Positions 22,060 through 33,959 are shown, numbered from the stretch's first letter. The stretch is 64,000 nucleotides of DNA from Fasciola hepatica (GCA_948099385.1 CANUEZ040000164.1:1936501-2000500), one strand, 5' to 3'. Notes: generated by a model not told the origin, from the sequence alone. Translations and numbers: made by a program.

Positions 22060-22262
22060 TGTTCAAGCCATCTAGAAAACTTGGTCCATCATGCAGTCTC
22101 AATGCTCACCCCACCACTGAAATCCATAGAAGCAGTGTGCTGTTGTTGCATCCTTGTTAGGAATCATCAGTAGTGCACATCCACCAAGCCCTAACAGGGA
22201 CTCGAATCCGGGGTGAACAATTGTGAGTCGAGCACCTTATCCACAAGGCTACCCGTTCGGGC
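22060..22262 (-). repeat. tRNA-derived SINE
   Basis: Minus strand. A-box GGGTAGCCTTGTGGATAAGG at 22254-22235, B-box GGATTCGAGTCCC at 22209-22197, and terminal AGCCC/GGGCT complementarity, about 80 nt of tRNA-like sequence. An unrelated tail continues toward 22060. The anticodon arm pairs poorly, so this is not a working tRNA gene. Confidence 0.65.
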
Positions 22263-22289
22263 TCTAAACGGTTTGTTGAACATCTACAC

Positions 22290-23900
22290 CACACGATTTT
22301 AGCACCCTTCCGTCATTGTAGCACGAGCACTGGAATAGAGAAATAAACTTCTCTGGCACACCCTCCAATGAAAGGCAGCGCTAGAGAACTGTGCGGTCGA
22401 CCGAATCGAATGCTGAAGCATGACATCCACGTTATGCGGTGGGAGTAGTTCTGTCGGTGGTTTTATTCGCTCTGGGTCCAGTCTAATAACATTCTTCGAT
22501 ACCGCGAACGCAAGAAGACTGAGTTGCTGCGAACGAATAATGCTCTTTGACTCACTGAATGAAATACAATATTTCTTAGCGACTTTAACAGACTCTTTCA
22601 AGTTCTGATCGTGCTCCTCAATTTTAGTTCCGTAGATAGTCAGGTTGTCCACGTACGCGATCGTCTTATTCAGTCCTTATTTGGCTATGACACCATCAAT
22701 TGGAGGACGAAAACACGCCGTTCTGTTTGTCATCCCAAATGGGATACGACAAAACTGGTACAGTCTGCCGTATGCTTCGAATGCGGTGTAGTGCTTTTCA
22801 GTCTTTAATTGGTATTTGATGGTAGGCGCTTTTCAGGTCTGGTGTGCTGTAAACTGTTTCCATTAACTCGTCTATACGGCTAAGCATCTGTGTGAAGCGA
22901 CTGATTGTTTGGCTATAATCGATTACCAGTCTGCTGTTGTGACGCTCATTCTTAACGACAGGAACTTGCGATCTTCAGGGGGACTTCGACGGTTCAATAG
23001 TTCCGGAGGATAATGTTTCGATTTCAGACTTAACAAACATGAGATCTTGCTAAGTGTCGTCATGACTTAGTAGTGATTGGTCTACAGTCGGAATATAGAT
23101 GCTAGAAGTGATTGTGGATTGGTTTTGGCCGCCTGTGGACTGAAGAGAGGAAAAGGTGGTTTGGAATTAGGAAATGGAATTGCAACGCTCCCACGTAATC
23201 TAAGAAAGTTATGTCCAAGTAAGACATCAGTGCATAAATCAGACGAGACAGAAGTTTGATGCGTGTGCAAGAAATATCTCTGAATTAGATTGATACAAAT
23301 GAATGTTCCTGAGTAGAACTCGATCGGCTGGTGGATTCCATGGTGATTCTGTGTTGTGATGCAGCGACATGCCAGTCATACTTTTCAACCACTCTTGGAA
23401 ATATAGCTCTCCTAGCTCCCTGTCAATAAGTGTGTGACTTGACAGTGATAAGAATAATTGCACTGGAGAGGTAGTGGGGAACCGCTGCAACGGTGACGGA
23501 GTCCACGGACAATGTGACGTGTCCGTGGAAGGGTGTAGGATTCACGACATGGGAACTTCGACAAACTCATCGAAAATGTCCCTTTTTCCGCAATCTTTGC
23601 ACAAAACTTTCCTAACAGGGCACTAAATTCTTGGGTGTCGACTCATACCACAGAAATAACCAAAATTGCCAACTGCCGTTACGGGATTTTCTCTGTCGTG
23701 TAAATCAGTTGAAATATCCAAAACGAGCAGATTAATCGTAGAAACGGAGCAAGATATAGATGGGGCAATCTAGTACGACATGGATTGTTCTTGGGCAAGG
23801 TCGAGTTGTCTAGCTAGATCAGAGGCGGTCAACAGTTCAAGTATCTTTTCTCCCAACAGTCGTTGCCGGATATGATTAGACTTCAAGCCACGAATGAATG
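22290..23900 (-). mobile_element. Ty3/Gypsy relic (gag knuckle to RT)
   Basis: Minus strand, broken frames in canonical order. Gag-like knuckles about 23700-23570 (GNFGYFCGMSRHP, LCKDCGKRDIF). A protease-like LIDRELGE is near 23440. The RT entry is TIEPSKSPWRSQVPVVK, followed by PDLKSAYHQIP, YTAFEAYGRLYQFCRIPFG, AYVDNLTIYG (the YxDD site has become YVDN), EEHDQNLKESVKVAKKY and IRLDPERIKP. RNase H and integrase are missing and no LTRs were found. Several stops and frameshifts. Different from the Gypsy copy at 29480-33531. Confidence 0.8.
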
Positions 23901-24424
23901 AATAACGAGTGATAATTCAAGAGAACAGTTTGGCTACAATACTCACCAGAGATTGACTCGTGTGCTTTATATTACCTCTTACAATTTTTGTAATTGCTAA
24001 CGTTGTGTCGGTATTATGTTTGACTTCAAGGGGGTGTACTAAGAATAATAATATTAAATTATAATAATAAGATAACAATAACCACCTTCTTTTGCCTTGC
24101 ATTAGCACTAGGAAGGTCCGGTAAACACTGTGTCCTGTCAACGTACACAAACCACTCGGTTCGGACGGTGTCGGACCGATCGTCCTTTTTAAGCCATCTT
24201 TTCTGTCTCTCGCTTCATCTTGCTGCTTTACCAACGTCTTGGAAACATTGTAGTTATCCCCACTCCCAAAAGCGTCCATCTCTCCGATCCCGAAAACTGT
24301 CGACTAATATTGCTCACTGTCTACCACTGGAGTGACTCGTAGTGGTGGGATTACAAATTCTGGCCCCTCAATTTTTAATCAAACGCTTTAAACCATCCGA
24401 CCATCATCGCATTCACAACTTTAG

Positions 24425-24503
24425 ATGACGAAACGGAATCGAACATGCGAATTTAAGTGTACCAGGTAGTTGCTTTTCTGACTGAGCTATCATGATACAA
24501 AGT
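24425..24503 (-). repeat. tRNA-derived SINE head
   Basis: Minus strand: A-box TAGCTCAGTCAGAAAAG at 24489-24473 and B-box GTTCGATTCCG at 24444-24434, with tRNA-like spacing. It does not close a good acceptor stem, so it is a SINE or tRNA pseudogene. Confidence 0.6.
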
Positions 24504-24926
24504 GGGTTTTTGTCGACCGATAATTCATGAAACCAATACGTTCTCGTCAACAGAAAAGCTTATGAAACTGTGAACAGCAGTTACTTTTTTAAATGTCAGT
24601 GGAAGTATTAACAGTGGTACCACTTAGCAAGTCAGTCACACTGAGAATGAATCGACTCCCTATACTAAGCCTCGTTTCATTTCCATCGAGAAAATGGATC
24701 AATTAATAGGTACAACTCTGAGGGCATAGTGCTAAAGCACAATTCATGATCGAAAGCGCAAACATCAAGACAGAATTCCTGGATAATGCACTGCGAAATA
24801 AATATCTGAAGAGATAAGAAAACATATCAGTACGTTTTACCAACTGATATTCTGTATGCTAAGTACGATATCTCGCCCTGTTTCCCCATGTCGGATGAGT
24901 ATCAATGACAAGAAAAAACAGATTAC

Positions 24927-25154
24927 CTTCATACAGAACAGGAACAATTTCAACAGTAAACGATTGCTCAACGTATCGCTCATATCATCGTTTGCGTCGG
25001 ATTTCCCACAGAAAAGAGCGAACTTCGTGATAAAATCAATTGTGCGTTCTCGATACGTGGAACGTTCACTGGAGACCAAACTGTATCGGCATAGCTCGAA
25101 AAACTCATCCGCGAAATGCGTGAATCGAGACTGAGAATGAACAAACATCGGAAA
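24927..25154 (-). CDS. NCAPG: NCAPG exon 2
   Basis: 76 codons (residues 29-104), phase 0 at both ends, acceptor TTGCCAG and donor GTAATC. FTHFADEFFELCRYSL, STYRERTIDFITKFALF, KSDANDDMSD and LLLKLFLFCMK parallel 'FHEEFIHYLKYVMVVY', 'EPAVERVIEFAAKFVTSF', 'QSDMEDDEEEE' and 'LLNYLFTFLLK' of the animal N-terminus. It spans the first HEAT repeats and the acidic loop between them. Confidence 0.94.
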
Positions 25155-25839
25155 CTGGCAATATAAGGATATGAATATTGTCGGATTGGTATGTCGATCA
25201 TTTTGATGCGGTTATGGAAAAAAACGCAGACATAATCCAAGAATTAGAAAAAATGGATGAAAAACAAACGATTACATCACAGAAACAAATCCCACTTAGG
25301 TTCGAAAATGACGATAAAGTGCAATCACTGTTGTTTTCATCTTTATAACAAACGTAAGCACACGACTACGACTGAAGCAAATCTCGTAGCCACTACACTG
25401 CGTTGTTCTATTGAACGGCACATAAACTGTACCCAGAAAGTGATTTACGGATTGAGGTGACACGTGGTAACGAGCTGGGTGACAGAGGAAGTCCCAGTCA
25501 CTTAAACAGACAGCTGGTGACGGTAATCGAACACAAACACAAACTTAATAATCAGTCACTTGCAGCAAAACCTCGAACCACTCTTCGCATGTCTGATGAC
25601 GTCATACCTATGCCCGCAGTCAGAATGGTGTCAGTATCGCTTCGGGGCTGAGTGCGTACTATTAGACTAATGACCATCAGCAGTTTTTCGTATGTAGTTT
25701 AGTAGGACCTCTCTGTGGGTTTCTAAATTAACAGACTAAAGCGTCTACGCTTGTCCGTCGTTTCTGCGTCGATCCCGAATGACTAGCCCTTCAGAGGTAA
25801 AACAAGAATTCAATCAGCATTTGTCTTATTCGATTCGCA

Positions 25840-26025
25840 ACACACTGCGGATATAATGGTTATCGCTGGCAACTTCAACGTCCAAGTTAAATGCTCTAAA
25901 GGAGAGAAAAGGTAAATAGGTCCGCTTACCATTCCAGCTAATCTAACGGACAGTGGTGCGACTTTCCATTCAGAAAAACGTACTTTTCATGTAAATTCAA
26001 TTCCACAGAATTCAACGCTGGCATT
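25840..26025 (+). mobile_element. LINE endonuclease scrap
   Basis: ADIMVIAGNFNVQVK is a worn form of 'ADIVVVAGDFNAQVG'. It is followed in shifted frames by residues resembling the next endonuclease block (PANLTDSGATFHSEKRTFHV). Confidence 0.55.
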
Positions 26026-26749
26026 GCCTTTTTATAAAACTAATTATTTTTTGAATTACTCGTATTTCCATTCTTGTACGAAACTGGAATTTTCTCCCTG
26101 CCAGTTGGATATTTTCATGATAACCTCCAACTGTTGTTTTTCTGCTACTCACGCGACTTCGCTGATTGGTTCATGCATGATTTTTACTAGTACAGACTAT
26201 TTGAACGGTAGATTTGACACCTCCGTTCGACGTGTTTTGGTCGTCACCAATAAACGCGTGGTACCCTGTTCTGTCTGGCTTCCCACTCCAGCTAGCGGGT
26301 GGGCTAGCATTATTGAAGTTCGCACCTTGTGTTCGGGTTAGGGACCAGTCGAGGGCTATTTCGGTTCTGAATACGGTTCTAGGAGGTTCGACCCAAGCGA
26401 TCAGCTGTATCATCAATATTTCGAGGCCGCAGACACCCGCGCTTGTGTTCTGTGTCATGAGTCTACACGGCCTCGTGCCCTGCTTTCGGTACAGCTTGTT
26501 CGTTTGGCGTCGTGTTTGTGATTGTGTTGTGTCTAATTAGCAGTGCGCTTTCATCGTGTGGCAACTTATTGCCGGCTAATTTGTGTCTGTGATTCGAGAA
26601 TTTTTGTGTTTTGCGATATAAAATCGGCAAGTTTAAGTGCATTCAGAACAAACTATTTCCAGTGAGTTACAATTATCTAGACAAAATGTGGCATCGTATT
26701 ACCTGGCACCCTAACACTTTACAACGGTGAACTTACGTCGCCCATAATG

Positions 26750-26965
26750 CTATCGGTTACCTACACAGTTACATCTCACAAGGGGGTCGAATGTTGACTG
26801 AAATGTTATTGCGCATGTAGAAGGCGCGTTTGGCTTTCGCCAACCTGGTTGAAAAGCGTGGCCGTTGAGGTTGGGAGAGGCGAATATTGTCGGTATTTGA
26901 GCATCAATGTCTCCGCAGTATCGCGCGACTATGAGAGGAACGCCATATCCACAAAGCTGAGGTTA
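26750..26965 (+). mobile_element. RTE RT C-terminal scrap
   Basis: GGRMLTEMLLRM, KARLAFANL and LSVFEHQCLRSIARL correspond to the thumb/C-terminal module of the RTE family, with the middle deleted. Confidence 0.65.
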
Positions 26966-27289
26966 AGCGATTAGCTCAGTTCAGTCCAAACAACCACTAG
27001 CTATGCGCTGGATACAGCGATTCTGAATGATACATCTCAATGGGAGCCTCAATTGGAAATAAACAAAAGGGAGTATCAGAAGAGTGATAAAATTACACGT
27101 GATACCAGCAAGCCGATAAAGAACATTTGTGAATACAAGAGCTCTACCGCTACTGACACCGACCAATGTATCTAACCCATCCAGGAAGACTAACACGCTT
27201 TACATGGTCAAATTTACTCGTAAGGCTTTTCATACCTGTAGTCCACGTCATGGACTAGCTACCCCTACTCACCTTCAACACACTACCCG

Positions 27290-28790
27290 CGTCAGCGGAT
27301 AATGCGTACCGGGAAATCCAACCGGTTGGACTGTTATGTGCGAGTGAACAGCAACAAGGTGTTCCATTACTTCAAAAGCCACAAGTAGGGTCTGCTTGAT
27401 CTCTGCCTATCGCTCTTCTGGATCCTAGACATTTAGCTGCATTGATAGACAGGTGGATAATTCTGTCTGGAAAGCAGACCGATGGTTATCGTCCAGTAGC
27501 AGCTGCGGGGGACGGTGGGCTCTAGCGTTGCTTGGGCCACTAACGAGACGCGCACGGACAAGAGCGTGATCAATGTCTACAGACGTGGACCAAGACGATC
27601 GACACTCTTGAATTGATCCGCGTCAGAGATAACCGATAGCAATATGGTCTATCTGAGTGCAACGCTGTGACGGCGTAAAAGGACGCCAGGTTAGTCGGTG
27701 CCACCTTTTGTGCGAGCATTCAGCATTGAAATCGCTAGCATCAACTATTATGTGCGTGCGCTGCGGAACGTTTTAACCAAATCATGATAGAATTTGTCTT
27801 AAGCCCCAGGAAAGCTACAGTCTGTTGGGGCATACACAAAAACGACAAGCAGGCATCGACACTTCAGTTCATTGCTGTTGACATGCACAGAGCCGTCCAA
27901 CCGAACCGCACGTAGACGACTGCCGAATGGGATCCAGTCGAGCAGTGCTCACTCAGCTTTTATGCTCAGAGCGATGCCAACGCCAGCCTGATCACGAGCA
28001 GTAGACACCGGATCACTCGACACGCGAAAAATGAAACGAAGAGCCAAGTTTGTATCTGGAGATGCGAAGGATGAAGGGCAGAGATAATAAACATTTCCCT
28101 AGGGATCGTCGGAGATTTCTAGGCAAATCATACTTCGCCGATGCCTTCATCGCAGAAGGGGGTTTCTCTTGGAACCCTAACCGGAGCCGCTGACTCAAGG
28201 TCCGACCCACAAGGCAGGGAGACATTTACCCAGCACTGGAAACTGACCAAAACACCCGTGAAGGTACTCATAAAACATGATTGTTGCATGTATTCTGTCT
28301 TGTCTTTGCCGGTGCTTTGTTATCGACTCACTTTTCGGACTCAGTCTTCAGCTCCACGCAACCAATGGAGCAAGCGGAACGGGGACGGGGCAGCATCCTT
28401 TGCACCAGGTGCTGTTCGGCTTAGGCGGGCTGCCCAATGAAGTGCGATCACTTCTCCCACCGTCGAGAGAAACCCCAGGTACTCCTTTCCTACGTCCATT
28501 CAGTGTGGGGTTTTAGACCGGCTAACTGTTTCTCTCCGTGTTTATTCGCTGGAGTGGCCTCTCCGGGGTCATAGTGGTTAGAACCAGATGTTGCCCATCA
28601 ACTGGTTCTGAGACTCCACTTCGTCTGGCCTCTACCCATTGACTTGTCACGCATGATTGCATCTCCAGCTTAAGAAAGCCATTTTGCATAGTTCTTTGGG
28701 TCATGGAGAGACGCATGTCATCACATCACGAAAAGCTGCGGTCTCCCATTAAATTTGCCCTCGACTCCCCGATGCTCCGCGGCAGAAACC
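27290..28790 (-). mobile_element. RTE LINE 5' part: leader plus endonuclease relic
   Basis: Minus strand. 28790-28020 is a non-coding leader. Then AGVGIALSIKAE, DWIPFGSRLRAVRLDGSVHV, LLVVFVYAPTDCSFPGA and FYHDL (about 27985-27785), DFNAEC (27730), RWHRLTWRPFTPSQRCTQID, HIAIGYL, SSWSTSVDIDHALVRARL (to about 27535). This is a nearly complete apurinic endonuclease in broken frames with no RT after it, so the copy was cut off on its 3' side or rearranged. Confidence 0.78.
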
Positions 28791-29079
28791 GAAACCAAAG
28801 CACGGAAGTTTGAGTTTGACGTTTGAAAAAACAAAACTGATAGCGGATCGTTGGTGCGGATTGACTCAGTCCTATCGGTTATTCTGGTTCACGTCTTCTG
28901 ATTCTGATCATGCTCTTAGCTGAAAGCATTTTTAACGGTTTTTCAGCGAACGAATCAGCGTCAGTGCCGATCAGGCCCAGCGGCTACCACTGGACGATAA
29001 TAATCGACCTGCTCTTCGAAGAGAACCATCCAAATTATCGATGAATTCAGATGCCCAGGATTCAGATCAACTTTGGGCG

Positions 29080-29265
29080 TAAACAGTAATCCACACTGCC
29101 GTACGGATCATTACCATCTCCGACCCGTTGCGACCTTAGGTGGTTCTACATCAGCTCCAGTTTGGGATCCCGTGGTCGCTTATCCCTTATAATGCAGTGG
29201 GTCTTTGTGGCCATGGGATGCACCCATTCCACTGCATTCGTGAGCAAGCATGTAATGAAAAAAAC
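29080..29265 (+). repeat. Third copy of the shared SINE-like body
   Basis: Matches 18805-18985 in blocks: 'agtaatccac', 'NNtacggatcattacca', 'gNgaccttaNgtggttct', 'Natgcagtgggtctt', 'ccactgcattcNtg' and 'caNgtaatgaaaa'. No tRNA head and no LINE next to it. Confidence 0.65.
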
Positions 29266-29491
29266 TTCGAGGCTGCCAATACTACAGAATGTTCCAGAAA
29301 TGACGGCATAGAAGTGATTCATTTCTTAATGCTCGGTTCCCGTCAAATGTGTGAATCGGTTTAGCCAAGCGTCAAACACCATGAATGCAAGTAGTTCGGG
29401 GACCGAATGATCAGGAGCCTGATGAATGATCGCGAACAGTGGTAAATTGCAAGTTGAGGACGAGAGGATTGCGGTGATTGGTAATTTTTGT

Positions 29492-30420
29492 CTAGCTAGG
29501 ATTACTGGCGTGCAACGCCGGACGTGCCAAGTCGCATCCGTTGACCCATTTGCCTTGTGGTCCTTGATCGATTTTGAAACTGGCATTCTTCCTCTCTAGT
29601 ACGGTGTAGGGTCCACTCCATCGTTTGTGGAACTTGCTGGCCCCCGGAACGGCCACTCCGGGTTTGTTACGACTCCTCACTTTTACTAGCTGTCCCGGCA
29701 TTAACAGATTCCATTTCTGTGTTTGGTTCCGTCTATCGTACCTTGCCTTGTTTCGACTCTGAGCAACTCTTGTCTGTTGTACGGCCACTTCCTCTAGATG
29801 CCTCCGCTCGCGGGTTGTCAGAGGTTTATCATTCTTCATGTTGAGTTCCTGCCCAAAAACCAGCTCAAACGGTGCCGTCCCCGTTGTTGAGTGGTTCGTT
29901 ACGCGGTAACTGAGCAATATCTCTGACAGTCCTTCTTGCCAATCACTTCCGTGGTTATTTAGCCATTCCTTCATCGTTCTGTTGAATCTTCCAGTCATTC
30001 CGTTTGCCTGGGGGTGGTAAGGCGACATCCGTATGCGCCGGATTCTCCACTGTTCCAACATGTCTCGAAATTTCTTCCATTCGAAGCAGGGACCCTGGTC
30101 AGTGATGACCGTTTCTGGTATACCACATCGCGCCACCACATTATCAACAAACACCCGAGAGTCCGTATCGCCTGTTTGACCCGGTATCGGGATTACTTCC
30201 ACCCAGCGAGACACATGGTCAACCATTGTCATGATGTACCGGTTTCCAGCAGCACTCACGGGTAAAGGACCATAAATGTCCAAACCCTAGTTCTGAAAGA
30301 CTCGCTGTGCTTCTATGGGCTGCATTGGCGGTGTTGCTGTCACGTTCTCTCGGTTCCGTTGACAATCAGGGCAAGTTCGTACGTAGTCGTCAACGTCGTG
30401 CCACATCAACTTCAACAAAC
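29492..30420 (-). pseudogene. Gypsy integrase (broken)
   Basis: Zinc-binding HHCC remnant DVDDYVRTCPDCQRN at about 30410-30365, an in-frame TAG just before GLDIYGPLP (about 30284), then the catalytic core: first Asp in DIYGP, second in VITDQGPCF, and HPQANGMTGRFNRTMKEW. The third catalytic acid, Glu in '(V/T)ERFNRT', is Gly here (GGA at 29992-29990), one base from GAA. The C-terminal GPY/F module is SGPYTVLERKNASFKI. The frame from 30283 to 29492 is otherwise open. Confidence 0.92.
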
Positions 30421-31640
30421 AGCTTGCCGTCTTCCGTATGCAATCGCTCCCAAATTTTTAGTCGGTCGTGAAGCGCAGGTGAGCTCTTATCTGGTCTGGT
30501 TTGGGCCTGAAGATGTGAACAAACAGTCCGCACCAGACTGTCATTTCTTTGGCGGCTGAAAACATCATCACTTGACACTAGCCGATTCACTGGGATCGCC
30601 TCAGCCGGCAGTTGGTCGTCTGGGATCGGGCGGGATAATGCGTCATGCACTTCGTTTTCTCGTCCGTTAACATGCTTGATTGTAAAGGTGAATTCTTGCA
30701 GGCGGTATGCCCACCGTGCCAACCTCCTTCTTGGATCTCTTGTTGTCATTAACGATGTCGATGGCTTGTGATCCGTTTTGATGCAGAAGTTAGTAGCAAT
30801 CAAATATGTTCTCCACTTTTCCAGTGCCCACACGATTGCTAAACATTCCTTTTCCGTGGTGGAGTATTTCCTTTCGGCACCTGTGAGCAGCCGGCTGGCG
30901 TACTCGATCACCCCAGACGGTTGTGACCATACTGCGCCCATTCCGACGTCACTGGCATCCACAGCTACGGTGAATTTCTCATGCGGCTTTGGTATTGTCA
31001 AAGTTCTTGAGTTTCCTGAACTCCGCCTTCATATCTGACGTCCACTTGAACTTCTTATCCTTCCTCAGTAGTTGAAACAGGACACCAGCTTTCTGGGCAA
31101 AATTTGGCACAAACTTGGCGTCATAATCAACCAAGCCAAGGAAGGATCTCAGTTGGCGCTTTGATTTTGGCGAGGGGAAGCTCCTAATCGTTTCTGCTTT
31201 CTCGGGTAGGGGTTGCAGTTTTCCTCCTCCAACAACTTGTCCCAAACAAATGATTTCGTCACGCGCTATCTGGCACTTCTTCGCACTTAATTTCAAACCC
31301 GCCACTTTGATTCTTTCCAGGACTGCGCTTAATCTGGACATGCCCGTCAATAGTCCTCGAAAATACCACAATACCATCCCCATACACCACAACATCATCC
31401 AGGTTTCCCAGTACCTGCAGCAGCAAACGTCTGAAAGTAGCCGGTGCGTTACACAGCCCAAAAGGCATCCGTAGGAACTCATACTGCTTCCCATTACCAC
31501 AGAATGCTGTTTTCTCTCCGTCGCTCACAAGTGGCAGTTGCTAATAGCCCGACCTTAAGTCGATTAACGACAGCACCTCCGCGTCATGAAGCTCGTCAAA
31601 TATCTCCTCAGTTAGTGGCATTGGGAACGCGTCCTTAATT
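30421..31640 (-). pseudogene. Gypsy reverse transcriptase and RNase H (broken)
   Basis: RT: LSLIDLRSGY followed by a TAG where Trp is usual (about 31543), EFLRMPFGLCNAPATF, then VVVYGDGIVVFSRT at 31390-31355. The catalytic YxDD is YGDG here (31384-31373), losing an essential Asp. After a frameshift near 31340: LKLSAKKCQI, LRSFLGLVDYDAKFVPNFA. RNase H: FTVAVDASDVGMGAV, YSTTEKECLAIVWA, KTDHKPSTSL and LARWAYRLQEF in the open frame 31001-30390, with its own frame offset near 31000. Confidence 0.93.
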
Positions 31641-32298
31641 GTGACACGGTTGACTTCCGGAAGTCAACACAAAACCTATACGCGCCATCCGAGTTTTGCG
31701 TTAACAACACTGGCGAGGAATACGGGCTAGTGCTTTTCTGAATTATTCCCTTCGACAGCATGTCCCGAACTTGCTTTTCTACTTCCGGTAGGACTTTCCG
31801 CGGTTTCCTCCGATACACTGGCTTGCACACTGCACCCGGCACCAAGTTAGTCCTGTGCTCTTGCCAGTCGCGAAAACCGTACTCGTCATCTGGTGTCAAA
31901 AATAACTCCGCATATCTCTTGAGGCACTGTCTAACACACGGGATTGCACAACCTGGGACAGAGGAAATTTTTACCCCGCCAACGCTGTCCAGCCGGTCCC
32001 AACGGGACTGCAGCTTGATAACTTTCTCCCCAACTGGCAACTGATGAGCTTCAAATTCGATTTTTGCTCCTACACGTTCCAACAAATCAACCCCAACAAC
32101 TGTCTCGGCGACCCCTTCAACCAGTAACATCTCATGTATCACACGAACATCGCCGATCAGAACCGCTAGCCGCTGCCTTCCCGCTACTCTCAGAGCCTCC
32201 CCTCTGACCGTACGCACCTGTATTTCGCATGGCCTCAACGAAATTCCCTCCACGCGAGGTGTCATAGATACCCCGGCCCCCGTATCTACAACTGCAAT
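31641..32298 (-). pseudogene. Gypsy protease and RT N-terminus (broken)
   Basis: AVVDTGAGVSMTPRVEG carries the aspartic protease active site (DTGA at about 32286-32266). After a connector, RT begins with YRRKPRKVLPEVEKQVRDML, KGIIQKSTSPYSSPVLL and YRFCVDFRKSTV. A single-base loss near 31660 then shifts the frame. This frame is the same as gag, separated only by an in-frame TAA at 32301-32299. Confidence 0.9.
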
Positions 32299-33067
32299 TT
32301 AACGTTCGCCCCCAATTATGATCTCAACCATAGGCACCCCCCTCGACTTGAATGTGGATAAAGAAAAGCAAGACAAGAAGCGTTTTTCTTGACAATATCG
32401 GGCAAAATGCCCTACCTTGCCACATAAAAAACACCTTCGTGCACCACGCATTAATACTTCATTTTTGCGTTGTGTTTGTCGGTTGAGTTCTAGTTTTAAC
32501 TGTGCCATTTCCTCGCTCATCTTCTGCAACGTGGTCTCCAAATCCAATGGTTCTAATAGGGAAATTGTCACTTCTTCTTGGGCTGCACGAACAATCATGA
32601 ACAGGCGTTCTGTATCATTCACGCCGCACGCAATTGCCATTCTCAACCTGCCTTGGACATCCGGGGCCATACTTTGAACGAAACGATCATGAACAAGGCG
32701 TGCCCTAGTAACGCCACTTGCCTCGGGCAGCCCGATCGATAGTTGGCGCAACAAGTACTGATAATGAACGACTGGGTCTTGGGTGCTGTCATAACGAGCC
32801 GTGTTGAATCGGTCCATCGCTTTCTGGCGATCACCTCCCTGTGTGAACTCCGTCACCAGCCCCGCACGCACCTCCCGATAGGTAGGGCTTGTTTTCCCTC
32901 CCATCTTCAGATTATGCACCGCCTTTGTACGCCCAGCCAGCAATGCCCCAAGCGTCGCCAACAAAGGTGTCTCCTTTTACTCTGTTGCATGCCGCTATTC
33001 TTTCAAAATCTGTGATCCATACCTCCGCATCCCCATCCGCGAACGGAACAGGCCAGGGAAACTTCAT
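32299..33067 (-). pseudogene. Gypsy gag (one frameshift)
   Basis: Starts MKFPWPVPFADGDAEVW at 33067, 24 nt after the PBS. A frameshift near 32955 moves the read into the frame LGALLAGRTKAVHNL, YREVRAGLVTEF, HYQYLLRQLSIGLPEA and FVQSMAPDVQGRLR. A single CX2CX4HX4C zinc knuckle, CFLCGKVGHFARYC, is at about 32436-32393. It ends in TAA directly before the protease. Confidence 0.9.
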
Positions 33068-33072
33068 CACGT

Positions 33073-33091
33073 GAGTGTGGTCACGGCACCA
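33073..33091 (-). promoter_or_regulatory. Primer-binding site of the Gypsy element
   Basis: Begins TGGTGCCGTGACC one base inside the LTR end. TGG is the complement of a tRNA 3' CCA end, and this is the expected place for a minus-strand primer site. The tRNA identity is not assigned. Confidence 0.75.
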
Positions 33092-33092
33092 A

Positions 33093-33531
33093 TGTAACAA
33101 GGACAACACACAGCAGGATACTTGTATTCCCACGGTCACACAAGTCAAGTCATGGAACACATACAGTCGTTTATATAGGCTCTTTTCTAGACTGCGCGGC
33201 ACCAAGATTGCTATTGCCGCTGCTTGAGCACTTCGGCTGCGTTCTGTCCAATTGCCCGTGGCCGATGGCTTGCTTCTCTTGGCCGTCATTTCCCTTCGGT
33301 TGGTCCGACTATCTCAGTTGGCGGCTCGATCGGCAGCCCCTCACCTGGGCTATCTTGCTGATTGCCGGAGATCCCGCTGCTTCCTCTCTGGTAGTCCGTA
33401 TACCTCCTTTTGCCTGCTTCGGGACGCCTCCGACATATTCGCCGCCTGTTCTTCTGTCTGTGGCCCTCGTTTAGTTCGTCCGTTCGCCTTGATGTTCACG
33501 CCGTTCCCTCGCCCCAGCATTCCCTGTTACA
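33093..33531 (-). repeat. 5' LTR of the Gypsy element (439 bp)
   Basis: Bounded by perfect 6-bp inverted ends TGTAAC...GTTACA. The inner end abuts the PBS. A diverged homologue in the opposite orientation is at 62246-62671 (shared blocks such as gagcactt(c/t)ggctgc and cggttggtccgact), which confirms the boundaries. Confidence 0.92.
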
Positions 33532-33959
33532 CTACGATGATGACGACTGCCAATTAGCTAGGGTTTCCAAAAACAGGCCTTTCTGTGTGAGACAGACAAT
33601 CAGGACCCGAAAAGCAAATCTTGAGGGCCCGGTTATGAAAAAAGACCAAAAGCTCCTCAGATTTTTTAAAGGTTTACCTGACTAAACTAGAAACGGCAAA
33701 AGCGAAACCCACAGCCAATCTCCCAAGGAATCATCTGCTTCGTAATCCAGTCACCTGCGGTTACCGACCGCCCAGACGTAGTTTCCAACAGCCCTAGAGT
33801 AGCTGATCAGAGAGTGTGTAGATCTCGATAAGAGTAAACCACTTCACCCTCAGAAGTGTAAGAAAGCTTTTCCAAAGCTGCGCTTTAGGATACACGATGT
33901 ACGCTTTCTAGAACCCTCTACCCCGTCCACACCACGCTATCTGACACCACATTTATTCC

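Larger units (their letters stand above)
16728..24926 (-). other. NCAPG intron 2 (8199 bp)
   Basis: Donor GTAATC at 24926-24921, acceptor CAG at 16730-16728. Filled with RTE relics (17130-17290, 18090-20760, 20800-22012), tRNA-derived SINEs (22060-22262, 24425-24503) and a Gypsy relic (22290-23900). Nothing supported in 16731-17120, 17300-18080 or 23900-24420. Confidence 0.8.
29480..33531 (-). mobile_element. Ty3/Gypsy LTR retrotransposon, inactivated, 3' LTR missing
   Basis: Runs from a 5' LTR at 33531-33093 through PBS, gag, protease, RT, RNase H and integrase to about 29490 on the minus strand. No LTR-like sequence follows the integrase, so the 3' LTR was lost and target-site duplications cannot be tested. 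It carries at least three in-frame stops, several frameshifts and two active-site substitutions (see sub-features). Gene order PR-RT-RH-IN and a GPY/F motif place it in Ty3/Gypsy. Confidence 0.93.
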
